From the NCBI GenBank assembly GCA_027296805.1, contig JAPUIR010000428.1, forward strand, positions 1 through 6,869: a stretch of DNA of 6,869 bases, read 5' to 3'. This DNA comes from Chloroflexota bacterium. Lineage in GTDB: Bacteria; Chloroflexota; Dehalococcoidia; Bin125. This document shows, one piece after another, positions 1-6,305 of the stretch (its first letter is position 1; each line of letters begins with the position of its first letter). Both the position numbers and the translations under genes were made by a program. Below the pieces are notes generated by a model. The model was given only the letters and a program-made list of their open reading frames with translations, made no database searches and had not been told where the DNA came from.

Positions 1-576
<576 letters not shown>

Positions 577-605
577 TCAGGCGCCCCAATGAGCGCGCAG
601 TGTAT

Positions 606-1271
606 TCATTCAGGCTCGGGTGAGCCGCTATCGGCTTCTGTCGCTTCGCCGCTGGCGGCGTCATCTCGCTGCTCGTCGCCCTCTTCATCGTCCTGTCCGG
701 CGCCCACAATCACACGGGCGGGCCGCAAGACTCGGTCACCCAGCAGATACCCCTTTTGCACCTGCGCCAGGATCTGGCCGGCGGGGCCGGGCGCCTGACC
801 GATCGCCTCGTGGAAGTTGGGGTCGAACGGTTGGTGCTCGGCCGCGATCGGCGCCAGCTCCTTTTGCTCCAGGAACTGGTAGAGCTTCTGCTCGATCAGA
901 CGCACCCCGTCGACCCAGGCCGCGGGGTCTGTTGCATGGTCGGCCTCCATCGCGCGTTCGAAGTCGTCCACGACCGCGAGGAAGTCGAGCAAGAGGGCGG
1001 CTTGTGCGCCCCGCACTCGCTCCCCCATCTCTTGCAGCGCTCGCCGCTTGTAGTTCTCGAGGTCTGCCTGCGTCCGTTGCCAGGCCTCCAAGCGCTTGTC
1101 CGCCTCTCCCTTGAGGGTTTCGAGCTCCGCCTTGAGTTCAGCGATCTCGGCCGCCATCGACGCCGCGCTGACGCCGCTGGGTGGGCCCAGCGCGCTGGAA
1201 TCGTTGTCGGCCGACTGCGCGCCTTCGCTGTTGGCGCCGGCGGCCGGGGTGCCGTCTTGCTCGGGGGCCAT
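606..1271 (-). CDS. grpE: GrpE, nucleotide exchange factor of DnaK
   Basis: Cytosolic co-chaperone that releases ADP from DnaK and so resets the Hsp70 cycle. The 221 residues divide into a low-complexity Ala/Gly/Ser N-terminus (about 1-38), a long heptad-like helix (about 39-85, with AELKAELETLK and ADLENYKRR) that fits the GrpE dimer coiled coil, and the compact beta domain. The beta domain carries the family signature: FDPNFHEAI (149-157), then KGYLLGDRVLRPARVIV (173-189). Beyond it is a strongly acidic tail of about 30 residues (DDEEGDE onward), longer than I expect for GrpE. The ATG start has a purine-rich stretch, GAGAGAAGAA, 9 nt upstream. It sits between hrcA (68-bp gap) and dnaK (41-bp gap) with no terminator visible, so it should be co-transcribed and heat-inducible through HrcA. 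Confidence 0.97.
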   Translation of the reverse strand: MAPEQDGTPAAGANSEGAQSADNDSSALGPPSGVSAASMAAEIAELKAELETLKGEADKRLEAWQRTQADLENYKRRALQEMGERVRGAQAALLLDFLAVVDDFERAMEADHATDPAAWVDGVRLIEQKLYQFLEQKELAPIAAEHQPFDPNFHEAIGQAPGPAGQILAQVQKGYLLGDRVLRPARVIVGAGQDDEEGDEQRDDAASGEATEADSGSPEPE

Positions 1272-1339
1272 GTACTTGTGTTCTTCTCTCAGGCGGACGT
1301 TCAGCCCGCTGCCGTCGCTAGGAGCCCCCGGCGCTTGCG

Positions 1340-2362
1340 CTAGTAGCCATAGACGCGTTCCATCATTTCCTGGAGCAGCGTGCTGAGGTAATCGACGCTG
1401 GCCACGGAGCGCTCGTAGGGCATCCGAGTGGGGCCCAGCACGCCGACGAAGCCGGTCATTTCATCCTCCGCGCCGTACGGCGCAAAGACCACCGTGCAGC
1501 CGCTCAGCTCTTCGGCGCGGTTCTCGCTGCCAATCACGACCCGCACTCCCCGCTGGCCAAGCTCCGCGCTGGGCACCACCATGTCCGTCACGTGGCGGTC
1601 CATCAGAGCCATCAGATCCACGGCCTGTTCGTGGTTGGCCTGGAACTCCGGCTGGGCCAAGACCCCGCTGATCCCCTCGATGCGGGGACCGATGTCCCGT
1701 GCGGCCTCGTCGTCGAGGACGCGACGAACCGAATCCACCACGACGCGCTCCAGCGGATCGCTGGGGGGCTCTGTGCGGCTCAGCTCGACCCGGGACTTGC
1801 CCGCCAGCCGTTGATTGAGCCGGTGGGAGAGCTCCCCCAAGTCGGAAGCGTCCGTACCCTCCGGCAGGGTCACGAGCTGCTTCAGCACGCGGGCTTCCTT
1901 CAGCACCACGATCAGCAGCGCCATCAATTCCTGCAGGCCGATCAGCTCCACCTGCCGTACTCGCAGCTCGCGTGCCCGGGGCGGCGCCACGATGGCCAGC
2001 AATCCAAGCGAGCGCGCCAGCACGACGGCCGCCAAGTCCAACCATTCGTCGAGTTCGGGGGCGGTCTGGTAGAACTGGTGTCGGATCGTCGCCTTCTCCT
2101 CGCCCGCCAGATCCACCTGACCCATGAGCGATTCCACGAAGAAGCGATACCCCGTCTCGGACGGCACGCGCCCCGCTGAGGTGTGCGGATGCGTAAGGAG
2201 GCCCTCGCTCTCGAGCGCCTTCATCTCGTTGCGGATCGTGGCTGGCGAGGCGGGCAGCGAATACTTCTCGCGGATCGCTTTCGATCCGACAGGCGTCGCG
2301 GTCTCGATGTACTCGTGGACCACGAGGCGAAGAATTCCCGCCCGGCGCTGCGTCAGCGGCAC
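1340..2362 (-). CDS. hrcA: Heat-inducible transcription repressor HrcA
   Basis: DNA-binding repressor of class I heat-shock genes. In the known system it binds CIRCE operators, needs GroEL to stay active, and falls off DNA when chaperonin is busy with misfolded protein. The 340 residues match the family length. The N-terminal winged-helix domain is clear: VVHEYIETATPVGSKAI (14-30), then SPATIRNEMKALESEGLL (39-56) and the wing/linker HTSAGRVPSETGYRFFVE (60-77). The rest fits the GAF-like dimerisation part, ending with FVGVLGPTRMPYERSVASV near the C-terminus, a typical HrcA block. The start is GTG. It is preferred because the protein then begins PLTQRRAGILRLVVHEYIET, as the family does, and GGGAAG lies 9 nt upstream. 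It is the first gene of the operon. A perfect CIRCE lies 21 nt before the start, so autoregulation is very likely. Confidence 0.97.
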   Translation of the reverse strand: MPLTQRRAGILRLVVHEYIETATPVGSKAIREKYSLPASPATIRNEMKALESEGLLTHPHTSAGRVPSETGYRFFVESLMGQVDLAGEEKATIRHQFYQTAPELDEWLDLAAVVLARSLGLLAIVAPPRARELRVRQVELIGLQELMALLIVVLKEARVLKQLVTLPEGTDASDLGELSHRLNQRLAGKSRVELSRTEPPSDPLERVVVDSVRRVLDDEAARDIGPRIEGISGVLAQPEFQANHEQAVDLMALMDRHVTDMVVPSAELGQRGVRVVIGSENRAEELSGCTVVFAPYGAEDEMTGFVGVLGPTRMPYERSVASVDYLSTLLQEMMERVYGY

Positions 2363-2371
2363 GGTCTTCCA

Positions 2372-2377
2372 CTTCCC
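2372..2377 (-). promoter_or_regulatory. Ribosome binding site of hrcA
   Basis: GGGAAG on the minus strand, 9 nt before the GTG at 2362. It supports GTG as the start in the absence of an in-frame ATG close by. The site lies just downstream of CIRCE in the transcript leader. Confidence 0.6.
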
Positions 2378-2383
2378 GTCTCT

Positions 2384-2410
2384 TTAGCACTCTCCACGTG
2401 AGAGTGCTAA
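2384..2410. promoter_or_regulatory. CIRCE operator (HrcA binding site)
   Basis: Exact match to the CIRCE consensus TTAGCACTC-N9-GAGTGCTAA. The symmetry runs two bases further into the spacer, giving perfect 11-bp arms (2384-2394 and 2400-2410) around a 5-base centre. It lies directly after the hrcA promoter, within about 7 to 35 nt of the predicted transcription start, where bound HrcA would block initiation or early elongation. In the transcript it could also fold into a hairpin in the 5' leader. Confidence 0.97.
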
Positions 2411-2543
2411 TTCGCGTAGTCCGATCGTATCAGGCGGCCATTTTGGCGGTCAACACGCGGGAGTACGGCGAACTGCCGCCTCAGCGGCTTATGTGTCGGC
2501 GGCGATGCTGGTACGGCGGCCCGGGAAGGGCGAAACTGACGCT
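2411..2543. other. Divergent intergenic region between hrcA and the KAS-like gene
   Basis: This region holds the minus-strand heat-shock promoter. For the plus-strand gene I see no convincing promoter; the best pair (TTGGCG at 2443, TACGGC at 2464, 15-bp spacer) is poor. A small hairpin, GCCGC-CTCA-GCGGC (2475-2488), lies in the likely leader of the plus-strand gene and has no T-run. GTG at 2493 and ATG at 2505 are in frame with the downstream gene but lie before the family-like start. Confidence 0.5.
2424..2453 (-). promoter_or_regulatory. Predicted sigma70-type promoter of hrcA-grpE-dnaK
   Basis: On the minus strand: -35 box TTGACC (2448-2453, 5 of 6 to consensus), 18-bp spacer, -10 box TACGAT (2424-2429, 4 of 6). 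TG sits one base upstream of the -10, giving an extended -10 (TGATACGAT). The predicted start is near 2417, immediately before CIRCE, which is the classic arrangement for an HrcA-controlled operon. Prediction from sequence only. Confidence 0.75.
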
Positions 2544-3761
2544 ATGCCAGATGGAACCGACTCTGAGCCGCGCCGCGTCGTGATCACCGGCGTCGGCGCC
2601 ATTACGGCCGCGGGACCAACCGCCCCCGACCTGTGGACCGCCCTGATCGAAGGGCGCAGTTGCCTGACACCCCTCGCCGACGGCCTCGAACCCCGCTTCG
2701 GTGGGCAGGTCGCGAACTACGAAGGCCCCGCTGGGGTGCCGGAGCGCTTCACGGGGTTGATGGGGCGCAGCGCCCGCTTCGCCCTGGACGCCACGATCCA
2801 GGCCATCGCCGACGCGGATATCCAGTTCAACGCGGAGAACGCCTATTTGGTCGCCGCCCTGATCGGAACGGCCCACGGCCCTGGGGCGACGGAGGGGGGC
2901 GGCCGCGCCCAGCTCAACACCGGACTGGCGGGCGCGACGATCGGCCTCAACATCGCCGGTCCCAGCTTCACCGTCGGGGCGGATGGCGCCTCCGGAGTCA
3001 GTGCGCTCATACAGGCCGCGCAGCTGATTCAAGCCGGGATCGTCAACGTCGCGGTCGCGGGAGGAGCCGAAGCGCCCCTGCGAGAAGACGTCGTCGCGGC
3101 CTACGAAGAGGCCGGCCTGCTCTCCGCCAACAACAGCGCCGATGCCCTGCGCCCGTTCGACGCGCGGCGGGACGGATTGCTGCTGGGCGAGGGCGCGGCC
3201 GTCCTGGTTTTGGAGGACCGCGAGCTCGCCGCGCAACGCGGGGCTCACGTGTACGCGGAGCTCGTTGGCGGCGCGCAAACCGCCGGCCCGCCGGGCGATG
3301 GCGCTCCACCCACCGACGTCACGATCGCCCGCCGCTCGATCGGCGACGCGCTCAAGGTCTGCGGTCTGGCGCCGAGCGAGATCGACATGGTGTTCACGGC
3401 GGGGGCCGGCACCGTGGAAGGCGACAAGCGCGAAACGGACATCTTGGAGCGATCGTTCGGATCGCGCATCCAAGACATGTATCTCACGTCCGTCAGCCCC
3501 ACTGTGGGATACACGGCGGGCGCCGCGGGCGCGATCTCGGCCGCGGCGGCCGCGTTCGCCATCTCGGAGGGGATCGTGCCGCCGCACGCCACCTACGCGG
3601 AACCGGACGCCGATTGCGCGCTGGATATCGCGCAGCGCGTGCAGCGTGATCACCTCTACGGGGCGGTCGTCAGCGCCTACGGCACGATGGGCCAGAACGC
3701 GACCCTCTTGATTCGACGTCACGTGCCGGAGGCTGGCGACGCCATCCCCTTGGCGGAGTAG
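2544..3761 (+). CDS. FabF/KAS II-fold protein lacking the catalytic residues (ketosynthase pseudoenzyme)
   Basis: The thiolase-fold ketosynthase scaffold is clear over 405 residues (FabF is about 412): RRVVITGVGAITAAG at the N-terminus, NVAVAGGAEAPL after the nucleophile loop, LRPFDARRDGLLLGEGAAVLVLED, EGDKRET, and GAAGA near the C-terminus. The active site is gone. In an ungapped comparison with E. coli FabF (from memory), the nucleophilic Cys163 is Gly148 (loop GADGASG in place of ATACTSG), His303 is Ala286 (FTAGAGT for NAHGTST), Lys335 is Ser318, and His340 is Tyr323 (TVGYTAGAAGA). The C-terminal GFGGTN gating loop reads GTMGQN. It should be unable to form the acyl-enzyme or condense malonyl-ACP. 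A scaffold, chain-length-factor-like or ligand-binding role is conceivable, but none is shown. The ATG at 2544 is chosen because the protein then begins a few residues before RRVVITG. GGGAAGG lies 14 nt upstream, rather far. A GTG at 2493 would add 17 residues. Probably co-transcribed with the MBL-fold gene 40 bp on. Confidence 0.9.
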   Translation: MPDGTDSEPRRVVITGVGAITAAGPTAPDLWTALIEGRSCLTPLADGLEPRFGGQVANYEGPAGVPERFTGLMGRSARFALDATIQAIADADIQFNAENAYLVAALIGTAHGPGATEGGGRAQLNTGLAGATIGLNIAGPSFTVGADGASGVSALIQAAQLIQAGIVNVAVAGGAEAPLREDVVAAYEEAGLLSANNSADALRPFDARRDGLLLGEGAAVLVLEDRELAAQRGAHVYAELVGGAQTAGPPGDGAPPTDVTIARRSIGDALKVCGLAPSEIDMVFTAGAGTVEGDKRETDILERSFGSRIQDMYLTSVSPTVGYTAGAAGAISAAAAAFAISEGIVPPHATYAEPDADCALDIAQRVQRDHLYGAVVSAYGTMGQNATLLIRRHVPEAGDAIPLAE

Positions 3762-3786
3762 CACGGGCCATCCCGCGGGCAGGCTT

Positions 3787-3793
3787 GGGAGGA
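3787..3793 (+). promoter_or_regulatory. Ribosome binding site of the MBL-fold gene
   Basis: GGGAGGA lies 8 nt before the ATG at 3802, the strongest Shine-Dalgarno sequence in the window. It lies in the 40-bp gap after the KAS-like gene and suggests efficient independent initiation even if the two genes share one transcript. Confidence 0.75.
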
Positions 3794-3801
3794 ACGAATC
3801 G

Positions 3802-4449
3802 ATGGACATCGCCTGGATCGGACACGCCGCATTTCGCCTGCGCGGTCGCGACGCGGCGGTCGTGATGGACCCCGCCCCCTCCAGCACGGGCTTCCGCTTG
3901 GGGCGGCCCCAGGCCGATCTCGTCACGGTCTCCAACGACGCGCCCGAACACTCCTGGATCGGCGGCGTGGCGGGCGAGCCACTTGAGCTGATCGGCCCCG
4001 GTGAGTACGAGGTGAAGGACGTGCTCGTCACCGGCGTCCCCACGGCCGGACCCCCGGGCAACGGCGACGCGAGACGCAACGTGGCCTTCGTGGTCACGAT
4101 CGACGACATCGTGGTGGCGCACCTGGGCGACATGGGAGCGGCGCCCTCGGGCGACGCCCTAGAGGAGCTCAACCGCGCCGACGTGCTCCTGCTGCCGGTG
4201 GGCGGCAACGGCCACATGGACGTGGAGACCGCCACCAAGATCATGGGTCTGTTGGAGGCGCGCCTGGTCATCCCCATGCTCTACAAGGCGGGCTCGGAGA
4301 GCGGCACGCTCGATTCGATCGACGGATTCCTCAACGCGACGGGGGCGACGCTTCCCGAGGAGACGGAGAACCACATCAATCTCTCGCGGCGCGATCTGCC
4401 CCAGAACACCACGATCCTTGTTCTCTCGCCGCGAGGCGAAACGGACTAG
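3802..4449 (+). CDS. Small metallo-beta-lactamase-fold (UlaG-like, COG2220 type) protein with degenerate metal site
   Basis: The 215 residues follow the layout of the short UlaG-like MBL-fold proteins: MDIAWIGHAAFRL at the N-terminus, VMDP (21-24), ADLVTVS (38-44), IGPGEYEVKDVLVTGVP (64-80), VAHLGDMG (105-112), ADVLLLPVGG (126-135) and RLVIPMLYK (154-162). The family motif HxHxDH, expected at 45-50, reads N-D-A-P-E-H, so only the last His (His50) remains. The usual His of the IPMHY motif is Leu160. I see no His after TGVP. The bridging Asp of HLGD (Asp110) is kept. The protein is therefore unlikely to hold the normal two-metal centre, and hydrolase activity is doubtful. The frame is intact, codon use resembles its neighbours, and the start has an excellent RBS, which argues against simple decay. 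The cellular role is unknown. The substrate of UlaG (ascorbate 6-phosphate lactone) should not be assumed. Confidence 0.88.
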   Translation: MDIAWIGHAAFRLRGRDAAVVMDPAPSSTGFRLGRPQADLVTVSNDAPEHSWIGGVAGEPLELIGPGEYEVKDVLVTGVPTAGPPGNGDARRNVAFVVTIDDIVVAHLGDMGAAPSGDALEELNRADVLLLPVGGNGHMDVETATKIMGLLEARLVIPMLYKAGSESGTLDSIDGFLNATGATLPEETENHINLSRRDLPQNTTILVLSPRGETD

Positions 4450-4453
4450 GACG

Positions 4454-4813
4454 CTAGAGCGACCGGGCCAGCGTTGCCCGCTGCGCCTTGGTCAGCCCGG
4501 TCACGACCCGCTGGTAGGCGTGATCGATCATGTCTTGGATCTCATCGTCCGCGATCCCCGCATCGAGGTAGACCGTGTTCCAGTGCCGCTTGTTGGTGTG
4601 ATAACCCGGAATCACGCCCTCGAACTGGCTCCGCAGGTGGAGTGCGAGTTCTGGTTCGCACTTCAGCGTGACTCGCTCCCGCTCGTCCGAATGGCTCACC
4701 AAGGCGAATATCTTTCCCGCGATGCGGAAGACGAGTGTGTCGGCGTTGAAGGGGTAGTCCTCACTGGCGCCCGGTTGAGAGCGACAGAGCGCCTCAACGT
4801 CTTCGAGCGTCAC
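4454..4813 (-). CDS. MmcQ/YjbR family protein (DUF419)
   Basis: A 119-residue protein with the family pattern throughout: PGASEDYPFNADTLVFRIAGKIFAL (14-38), TLKCEPELALHLR (49-61), then the hallmark VIPGYHTNKRHWNTVYLD (67-84) and the C-terminal helix DDEIQDMIDHAYQRVV (89-104). The family adopts a CyaY-like double-wing fold and is often labelled DNA-binding, but its biochemical role is not established, so I give no function. It is predicted to be cytosolic, with no signal or membrane segment. The start is GTG, only 6 bp after the rho stop. Its only ribosome-site candidate is AAGG overlapping that stop, with a 4-nt spacer, which suggests translation coupled to the end of rho. It converges on the MBL-fold gene with 4 bp between the stops. 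Confidence 0.9.
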   Translation of the reverse strand: MTLEDVEALCRSQPGASEDYPFNADTLVFRIAGKIFALVSHSDERERVTLKCEPELALHLRSQFEGVIPGYHTNKRHWNTVYLDAGIADDEIQDMIDHAYQRVVTGLTKAQRATLARSL

Positions 4814-4819
4814 GCGGCC

Positions 4820-6088
4820 TTAGGCATCCGCCGTCTGCAGCGATTCCAAGAACTCCGCGTTGGTCTTGGTGCGCGAGAGTCGGTCGAGCAAACGTTCCGT
4901 GGGCTCGGTCTGACTCGCGCCTGAAGAACTCAGCATCGACATCATGCGGCGCAGCAGCCACACCTTCTGGATCTCGTCTCCACCCAGCAGGAGCTCTTCG
5001 CGGCGGGTGCCGCTGACCGCGATATCGATCGAAGGGTAGACGCGGCGTTCCGCGAGCTTGCGGTCAAGCCGGACCTCCCAGTTACCCGTGCCCTTGAACT
5101 CCTCGAATACGACATCGTCCAAGCGGCTGCCGGTGTCCACGAGACAGGTGGCGATGATCGTGAGGCTGCCGCTCTCCTCCGCCTTGCGCGCGGAGCCAAA
5201 GAAGCGCTTGGGCGGATACAGCGCCACCGGATCGATTCCGCCGGAGAGCGTGCGCCCGCTGGGCGGCATCTCCAGGTTGTAGGCCCTGGTCAGGCGAGTG
5301 ATCGAGTCCATCAGGATGACGACGTCGCGGCCACATTCCATCAGTCGCTTGGCGCGCTCCAGCGCCATCTCCGCGACACGGGTGTGGTCCTCCACCGGCT
5401 CGTCGAAGGTGGAGGCGAAGACCTCGCCATCCACGGTCCGGCGCATGTCGGTGACCTCCTCCGGCCGCTCCCCGATGAGCACGACCATGAGATGCGCGTC
5501 CTTGTGGTTTTCGGCGATGCCACGCGCGATCGACTTGAGCAGCATCGTCTTGCCCGCCTTGGGCGGCGAGACGATCAGGCCGCGCTGCCCGCGGCCCAAG
5601 GGAGCGATCAGATCGATCAAGCGGCCCGAGAGCTCCGTGGGATCGTCGATCTCGAGCCGGAACCGCTGGTTGGGGAAGATGGCCGTGAGATTCTCGAAGA
5701 ACGGACGCTGGCGTGCTTCCTCCGGATCCTGGCCGTTGACCAGATCGACGCGCAGCAGGCTGTAGTACTTCTCGCCCGGTTTGGGCGTGCGCACGCCGCC
5801 CGTGACGTAGTCCCCCACCCGCAACGAAAACTTGCGCACCTGGGACTGCGAGACATACACGTCCGAGGGCGACGGCAGCATGGACTCCCCGCGCAGGAAG
5901 CCATAACCGTCGTCGACGGTGTCCAGGACCCCTCCCGCCAAGAGTTCGCCGTCGCTCTCGGTATTGGCCTGCAGCAGCCGGTACATCAGCTCCTGCTTCT
6001 TCAAGCTGCCGGCGCCTTTGACGCCCAGCTCCTTCGCGGCCTCGACCAGCTGATCTCGGGTCTGTGTTTCAAGTTCGGCGATATTCAA
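4820..6088 (-). CDS. rho: Transcription termination factor Rho
   Basis: Hexameric RNA-dependent ATPase/translocase that ends transcription of untranslated RNA. With the TTG start the protein has 422 residues (E. coli 419). Domains in order: N-terminal Rho_N helices (MNIAELETQTRDQLVEAAKELGV, about 1-45), the OB/cold-shock RNA-binding domain with GYGFLRG (61-67), and the RecA-like motor. The motor shows Walker A PPKAGKT (175-181), GERPEEVTDM (206-215), Walker B VVILMD (256-261), the Q-loop region LSGGIDP (281-287) and the R-loop region GTGNWEVRLDRKLAERRVYP (333-352). All key motifs look intact, and I see none of the large N-terminal insertions found in some high-GC lineages. The frame stays open upstream to 6361, but only the TTG at 6088 gives a family-like N-terminus, with AAGG 9 nt before it. 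It lies after a transaldolase gene and just before the MmcQ-like gene. Confidence 0.96.
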   Translation of the reverse strand: MNIAELETQTRDQLVEAAKELGVKGAGSLKKQELMYRLLQANTESDGELLAGGVLDTVDDGYGFLRGESMLPSPSDVYVSQSQVRKFSLRVGDYVTGGVRTPKPGEKYYSLLRVDLVNGQDPEEARQRPFFENLTAIFPNQRFRLEIDDPTELSGRLIDLIAPLGRGQRGLIVSPPKAGKTMLLKSIARGIAENHKDAHLMVVLIGERPEEVTDMRRTVDGEVFASTFDEPVEDHTRVAEMALERAKRLMECGRDVVILMDSITRLTRAYNLEMPPSGRTLSGGIDPVALYPPKRFFGSARKAEESGSLTIIATCLVDTGSRLDDVVFEEFKGTGNWEVRLDRKLAERRVYPSIDIAVSGTRREELLLGGDEIQKVWLLRRMMSMLSSSGASQTEPTERLLDRLSRTKTNAEFLESLQTADA

Positions 6089-6097
6089 GACGGTGGA

Positions 6098-6101
6098 CCT
6101 T
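6098..6101 (-). promoter_or_regulatory. Ribosome binding site of rho
   Basis: AAGG on the minus strand, 9 nt upstream of the TTG at 6088. The match is modest, but it supports TTG as the start over the longer open frame. Confidence 0.45.
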
Positions 6102-6222
6102 GCACTGCACGCTTTCGCGGACGCGCACGGCACAAAGTGAGGACCGGCGCGTGAGACGAGGGCGATGACGGGGGGTGCCTGCGCGGGGTTGCTCCCCCGA
6201 ACCGTTTCAAGCACCTGCATAG

Positions 6223-6251
6223 ATCGTAGGCAGGCTATGGACGGAACGCAA
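6223..6251 (-). promoter_or_regulatory. Possible promoter of rho
   Basis: On the minus strand: TTGCGT (6246-6251, weak -35), 17-bp spacer, TACGAT (6223-6228). The -10 box is identical to that of the hrcA promoter, which is mild support. It would give a leader of roughly 130 nt before the TTG start. The -35 is poor, and rho might instead be transcribed from the transaldolase promoter. Confidence 0.35.
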
Positions 6252-6305
6252 GCCGATTCCGGTACCGAGTACTGGGACGGCAAGCGCCCTGCGATTTCCC
6301 CTCGC

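Larger units (their letters stand above)
6089..6305 (-). other. Leader/intergenic region between transaldolase and rho
   Basis: A 217-bp region with no convincing gene. On the minus strand it contains a candidate promoter and then a G-run (6194-6198) that can pair with either of two downstream C-runs (6185-6188 or 6170-6175), giving two mutually exclusive hairpins in the predicted rho leader. No T-run follows either, so neither is a standard intrinsic terminator. A weak 4-bp hairpin (GCGA/TCGC) just after the transaldolase stop is also unconvincing as a terminator. Confidence 0.45.

Noticed and set aside
620..1386. Plus-strand open frames opposite grpE and the end of hrcA
   Set aside because: They are antisense shadows: no family features, and the minus-strand genes there are unambiguous.
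2443..2469. Plus-strand promoter TTGGCG-N15-TACGGC for the KAS-like gene
   Set aside because: Both boxes match poorly and the spacer is too short, so it is not reported as a promoter.
2493..2543. Longer KAS-like protein starting at GTG 2493 or ATG 2505
   Set aside because: The extra residues have no family counterpart and no clear RBS precedes them, so ATG 2544 was preferred. The RBS of 2544 is also not ideal, so this stays possible.
2481..4277. A 598-codon open frame on the minus strand opposite both the KAS-like and MBL-fold genes
   Set aside because: Its translation shows no recognisable family and is Arg/Gly-rich, as expected for the antisense of GC-rich genes. The plus-strand frames have clear family matches, and the MBL gene also has a strong RBS.
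4426..4439. Hairpin TCGCC-GCGA-GGCGA as a bidirectional terminator
   Set aside because: The stem is only 5 bp, lies inside the MBL-fold coding end, and has no T-run on either side.
6287..6305. Hairpin after the transaldolase stop as a terminator
   Set aside because: The stem is only 4 bp (GCGA/TCGC) with a 7-base loop and no T-tract.
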